Positions 60,499 through 64,000 of a stretch of 64,000 nt of DNA are shown here, piece by piece. The notes below the pieces were generated by a model that saw only the letters and a program-made list of their open reading frames with translations, did not search any database and was not told where the DNA came from. Each line of letters begins with the position of its first letter. Position 1 is the stretch's first letter. The DNA is from Paenibacillus woosongensis. GTDB taxonomy: Bacteria > Bacillota > Bacilli > Paenibacillales > Paenibacillaceae. A program made the position numbers and the translations under genes. The stretch is taken from contig NZ_WNZW01000017.1 of the NCBI RefSeq assembly GCF_009725165.1, positions 1 to 64,000 on the forward strand. The letters are read 5' to 3'.

Positions 60499-61181
60499 TT
60501 GTCCACCACAAGCCGGTAGCCGAGCCCGTATACGGTGGCGATATGAAAGGAGTGAGCCTCCTCATCGCTTGCGGGGAAGCGTTCGCGCAGCCTTTTGATA
60601 TGGACGTCGACCGTACGGTCATCCCCTGTATAGTCGGGACCCCAGATTTGTTCGATGAGCTGCTCGCGGGTAAAGATTTGCCCGGGATAGCTTCCAAGCT
60701 TGAACAGAAGCTCGAATTCCTTGGGCGGGAGCATGAACTCTTCGGAGCCGCGGATCACTTTGTAGCTTTGGCGGTCCAGCAAAATGTTCCCGAGATGAAT
60801 GCTTTGGGAAGAAGCGATTCTGTAGCGCTTGAGCAGCACTTTGATCCGGGCTACCAGCTCGAGCGGCTCAAACGGCTTCACGACATAATCGTCGGCGCCC
60901 AGATCAAAGCCCTTGATTTTTTGCCCAGTTTCACCCTTCGCAGTAACCATGAGCAGCGGTGTATCCGGGTACAGGCGACGCAGCTTAGCGCACAGCTCCC
61001 AGCCGTCCATGACCGGCATCATGATGTCGAGTACAACCAGGTCGGCGATTTCCTGCTCCATCATTTTCAGCGCCACGGCGCCGTTTTCGGCCTGGATGGG
61101 GCGGAATCCTTCCTTCGATAAATAGAGACAAATCAGTTCGCGTATATGGGGATCGTCATCGACGAGCATAATGGTGGCCAT
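60495..61181 (-). CDS. Response regulator, OmpR/PhoB family
   Basis: 228 aa. Receiver domain with MLVDDDPHIREL, phospho-acceptor in VVLDIMMPVMDGWEL, and KPFEPLELVARI; C-terminal winged helix with PPKEFELLFKLGSYPGQIFTREQL and DRTVDVHIKRLRERF. It probably controls this efflux operon. ATG 61181 follows AAGGAGG. First gene of the minus-strand unit; its promoter region abuts that of walR in a 215-bp divergent gap. Confidence 0.95.
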   Translation of the reverse strand: MATIMLVDDDPHIRELICLYLSKEGFRPIQAENGAVALKMMEQEIADLVVLDIMMPVMDGWELCAKLRRLYPDTPLLMVTAKGETGQKIKGFDLGADDYVVKPFEPLELVARIKVLLKRYRIASSQSIHLGNILLDRQSYKVIRGSEEFMLPPKEFELLFKLGSYPGQIFTREQLIEQIWGPDYTGDDRTVDVHIKRLRERFPASDEEAHSFHIATVYGLGYRLVVDK

Positions 61182-61396
61182 AGGGTTAATTATCCTCCTT
61201 AAGTGACTGGTAAAAACAAGTAAATGTATGTATGATCTAAAGCGAACGGGAACTTCACCGTCAATGATAGAGTAACAGTTTTAGGCGGGGGCATTCAATA
61301 CTTGCCCTAGGCTTCCCGATAGCTGATGCTGCTTAGGATATGGTAAGATAGAGGGAGATCAAAGCCATGATCGAAAGTTTGGGGTGAATCGCAATC

Positions 61397-62110
61397 ATGC
61401 TAGGTAAAATTTTAGTCGTGGACGATGAACGTCCAATTGCCGATATTTTGAAGTTCAATCTAGAAAAAGAAGGGTACGAGGTAATCCTTGCTTTCGATGG
61501 AATCGAGGCTGTAGAGCTGGCATTCAACGAGCAGCCGGATCTCATTCTGCTTGATTTGATGCTGCCCGGCAAGGATGGCATGGATGTGTGCAGAGAGGTT
61601 CGCGCCAGACTGCAGACGCCGATCATTATGCTGACCGCCAAAGATGGCGAAATCGATAAGGTGCTTGGGCTGGAGCTTGGAGCCGATGATTATGTGACGA
61701 AGCCGTTCAGCACGCGGGAGCTTCTTGCCCGGGTGAAGGCGCAAATGCGGCGGCAGCAGAAGCCGGCCCCGCTGGAAAGCGCCGAGGGCAAACAGGGAAT
61801 CAGCTTGTTTGAGCTGTTTATCGATACGGATATGTATACGGTATACAAAAATGGCGAACCGCTGGATTTAACTCACCGGGAGTTCGAGCTGGTTCATTAT
61901 CTGGTGAAGAATGCTGGAAAAGTGATGACCCGAGAGCATCTGCTGCAGGCGGTATGGGGTTATGACTATTTCGGAGACGTGCGGACGGTGGACGTGACGA
62001 TTCGCCGGCTGCGGGAGAAGATTGAGAGTGATCCGAGCAAGCCCGAGTATATTTTGACCCGGCGTGGGCTTGGCTATATGATGCGCAGCTCCAAGGCGGG
62101 TGGATTCTAG
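61397..62110 (+). CDS. walR: Response regulator WalR (YycF)
   Basis: 237 aa, essential OmpR-family regulator of cell-wall metabolism. Receiver: KILVVDDERPIADILKFNLE, phospho-Asp in LILLDLMLPGKDGMDVCRE, KPFSTRELLARVKAQMRRQ. Winged helix: LTHREFELVHYL ... YFGDVRTVDVTIRRLREKIE ... RRGLGYMMR. Overall the sequence is closer to WalR than to other family members, and the following genes confirm it. ATG 61397 follows GGGGTGA. Confidence 0.97.
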   Translation: MLGKILVVDDERPIADILKFNLEKEGYEVILAFDGIEAVELAFNEQPDLILLDLMLPGKDGMDVCREVRARLQTPIIMLTAKDGEIDKVLGLELGADDYVTKPFSTRELLARVKAQMRRQQKPAPLESAEGKQGISLFELFIDTDMYTVYKNGEPLDLTHREFELVHYLVKNAGKVMTREHLLQAVWGYDYFGDVRTVDVTIRRLREKIESDPSKPEYILTRRGLGYMMRSSKAGGF

Positions 62111-62111
62111 G

Positions 62112-63935
62112 ATGAATCTGCCCTCCTTCTTCCGTACGATCCAGGCTAAGCTGATCATGATTTATGTGCTCCTGATCCTGATCGCGATGCAGTTGATCGG
62201 GGTCTATTTCGTGAGCGCCATGAAAACCTCGCTGACAAGCAACTTTACGAAGGAGCTTCAAGAGCGGGCGGCATTGCTATCAGTGCTGGCTGCGCAAAAC
62301 TTGGGGATTACCGGAGAATCGGCAGATGCATCGCTAGACAATTTAAGTGTCCTCGTCAACAATTTATTCAATATTAACGGCGCTGAGATTCAGGTGCTGG
62401 ACGCGAGCGGCCGGGTTCTGACGACCTCCAAGCCATCGCATGCCGATTACGTCGGCACGAAGAATACGCAAACGGTAGTCAGCCGGGCATTGCAGGGCAT
62501 ACGCGACAATGAAGAGTATATGATCGATGAAGATAACGTTCGCAAGAAGGTGGTAGCCAAGCCGGTCGTAAGAGACGGAAAGACGGTTGGCGCCATTTAT
62601 ATCGCGGCATCGATGACCGAGCTCTACGATACGATGGAGCGGATTAATAGCATATTCATTTCCGGCTTATTACTGGCCCTTGCTTTGACTGCCGTATTAG
62701 GCGTTATCCTCGCACATACAATTACATCGCCGATTAAGGAGCTGACCCGGCGGGCGACGGCGGTGGCGGAAGGACGGTTCCATCAGAAAATGCCGGTGCT
62801 CGGCAACGATGAAATCGGCCAGTTGAGCAAGGCGTTCAACTATATGACAAGCCGGCTGCAGGATGCGCTGGCTCAGAATGAGGAAGAGAAGGAGAAGCTG
62901 GCCTCTATTCTTACCAATATGAGCGACGGCGTTATCGCCGCGGATGAGAAATATCAGGTCATTCTGATGAACCGCAGAGCCAGCGAGATGCTGCGGGTTC
63001 AAGAGGAGGCAGTTAGCGGCAAGGATATTATGACGCTGCTGCATCTGCCGCTGGAGGAACGGGCCGTACTGGAGCGGGGAACGATGCACTCGGCTATTCT
63101 GGAGATCGATTCTCCGGAAGGGGACATGTTTCTCATCCGCGTAACGTTTACGCCGATTCACCGGAGGGAATTTGGCATCAGCGGGACGATTGCCGTACTG
63201 CAGGACGTGACGGAGCAGGAGAAACTGGAGGCGTCCCGGAGGGAGTTCGTCGCGAACGTCTCCCACGAATTGCGGACGCCGCTCACGACAATTAAGAGCT
63301 ATACCGAGGCGCTGGAGGACGGCGCGCTGCAGGACCCAGAGCTTGGTCCGCGGTTCGCTTCCGTCATTCAGAATCAGACGGACCGGATGATCCGGCTTGT
63401 TACGGATCTGCTTCATTTATCCCGTCTCGATTCGAAAGAAGCTCTGCTGCGCAAGCAGTCGATCGGCGTTCTGGAAATGCTGGAAGAGGTCGTGGATCGA
63501 TTCTCCTTCCAAATGCAGGAGAAGGGAGTTCATCCGGAAATCTTTATCGAGAAAGGTGTCGATACCGCCTGGATGGACCGGGATCAAATCGATCAAGTGC
63601 TGGACAATTTAATATCCAATGCGATGAAATATACGCCAGAAGGCGGAAAGATTGCTTTTGAGGCGCGCCGGGTGGATGACGGCATGATTGCCATATCGAT
63701 CCAGGACAACGGAATCGGTATTCCGAAGCGCGATTTAGAGCGTATTTTTGAGAGATTTTACCGAGTGGACAAGGCTAGAGCCCGCAATATGGGTGGAACC
63801 GGCCTTGGCCTGTCCATTGCCCGGGAAATTGTGAAGGCCCATGGCGGTACGATTACTTTGGAATCCGAGCTGGGGGAAGGCACTAAAGTAACCTTTACAC
63901 TGCCTACACAGGAGCAAGGAGGCGAGGGACGGTGA
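62112..63935 (+). CDS. walK: Sensor histidine kinase WalK (YycG)
   Basis: 607 aa. It starts MNLPSFFRTIQAKLIMIYVL; two membrane helices (about 10-31 and 180-203) enclose the extracellular Cache/PDC-like sensor. Then HAMP, PAS (about 265-365), HisKA with NVSHELRTPLTTIKSY and HATPase with NLISNAMKYTPEGG, DNGIGIP and GGTGLGLSIAREIV. It controls WalR in response to the cell-wall state. The open frame from GTG 62100 overlaps walR; ATG 62112 is preferred. Confidence 0.96.
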   Translation: MNLPSFFRTIQAKLIMIYVLLILIAMQLIGVYFVSAMKTSLTSNFTKELQERAALLSVLAAQNLGITGESADASLDNLSVLVNNLFNINGAEIQVLDASGRVLTTSKPSHADYVGTKNTQTVVSRALQGIRDNEEYMIDEDNVRKKVVAKPVVRDGKTVGAIYIAASMTELYDTMERINSIFISGLLLALALTAVLGVILAHTITSPIKELTRRATAVAEGRFHQKMPVLGNDEIGQLSKAFNYMTSRLQDALAQNEEEKEKLASILTNMSDGVIAADEKYQVILMNRRASEMLRVQEEAVSGKDIMTLLHLPLEERAVLERGTMHSAILEIDSPEGDMFLIRVTFTPIHRREFGISGTIAVLQDVTEQEKLEASRREFVANVSHELRTPLTTIKSYTEALEDGALQDPELGPRFASVIQNQTDRMIRLVTDLLHLSRLDSKEALLRKQSIGVLEMLEEVVDRFSFQMQEKGVHPEIFIEKGVDTAWMDRDQIDQVLDNLISNAMKYTPEGGKIAFEARRVDDGMIAISIQDNGIGIPKRDLERIFERFYRVDKARARNMGGTGLGLSIAREIVKAHGGTITLESELGEGTKVTFTLPTQEQGGEGR

Positions 63936-64000
63936 AGGAAACGGTGAAATCTTTCCTGCTTACTTTGCTTGTAGTCTGCAGTCTGGTGCAGAGTTATTTT
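63932..64000 (+). CDS. yycH: YycH (WalH) regulator, N-terminal fragment
   Basis: The window ends after 23 codons. GTG 63932 overlaps the walK stop and follows AAGGAGGCGAGGG. The visible start, MKETVKSFLLTLLVVCSLVQ, is a signal-anchor as expected for YycH, the membrane partner that tunes WalK activity. The call rests on position and this helix. Confidence 0.8.
   Translation, partial: MKETVKSFLLTLLVVCSLVQSYF

Noticed and set aside
1..64000. CRISPR arrays, complete insertion sequences, prophage
   Set aside because: No regularly spaced identical repeats, transposase or phage structural genes were seen; the only repeats are those listed.

Overview
The window is the replication-origin region of a Gram-positive, endospore-forming Bacillota chromosome, most probably Paenibacillus or a close relative. 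The evidence is the gene order (walK-walR, purA, dnaB, rplI, gdpP, rpsR-ssb-rpsF, spo0J-soj-noc, rsmG-mnmG-mnmE, khpB-yidC-rnpA-rpmH, oriC, dnaA-dnaN-yaaA-recF-remB-gyrB-gyrA, 16S rRNA), the spore-linked yyaC and spo0J, and the strong AAGGAGG-type ribosome binding sites. The strand given is the reverse of the usual Bacillus display, so dnaA, dnaN, recF, gyrB, gyrA and the rRNA operon are on the minus strand and nearly everything right of rpmH is on the plus strand. Most genes are therefore transcribed away from the origin.

Left arm (1-13000): the 5' end of a 16S rRNA gene with its promoters, an HD-GYP protein, a small lipoprotein, gyrA, an opposite-facing ATP-grasp gene, then gyrB, remB, recF, yaaA, dnaN and dnaA. 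The dnaA-dnaN gap holds a recognisable unwinding site (DnaA boxes, GC-rich patch, DnaA-trios, AT-rich stretch). The region upstream of dnaA holds a second box cluster. A gluconate operon (gnd-gntR-gntK, with a GntR operator) then separates dnaA from rpmH, and a third group of DnaA boxes lies on the rpmH side of it.

Middle (16790-33814): rpmH, rnpA, yidC, khpB, a repeat-rich non-coding block, mnmE, mnmG, rsmG, a parS site, noc, soj, spo0J (with an internal parS), a cysteine-desulfurase-like enzyme, several conserved small proteins, an MscS channel, tRNA-Ser(CGA) with a duplicated 3' end, yjzC, and rpsF-ssb-rpsR.

33885-37528 is an AT-rich five-gene operon that looks like a complete circular (head-to-tail cyclised) bacteriocin locus of the uberolysin/circularin type: precursor, large membrane protein, SpoIIM/DUF95 protein, ABC ATPase and a small hydrophobic immunity candidate. 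It has its own promoter, a palindromic operator candidate and terminators. It is the most novel system in the window.

Right arm (37700-64000): a five-gene oligopeptide ABC transporter, an LCP cell-wall enzyme, CBS and MazG-like proteins, yybS-gdpP-rplI-dnaB, purA, an unfamiliar membrane-anchored low-complexity protein, a LysM/G5/M23 peptidase, an opposite-facing operon (response regulator, kinase, RND pump, membrane-fusion protein), and walR-walK with the start of yycH.
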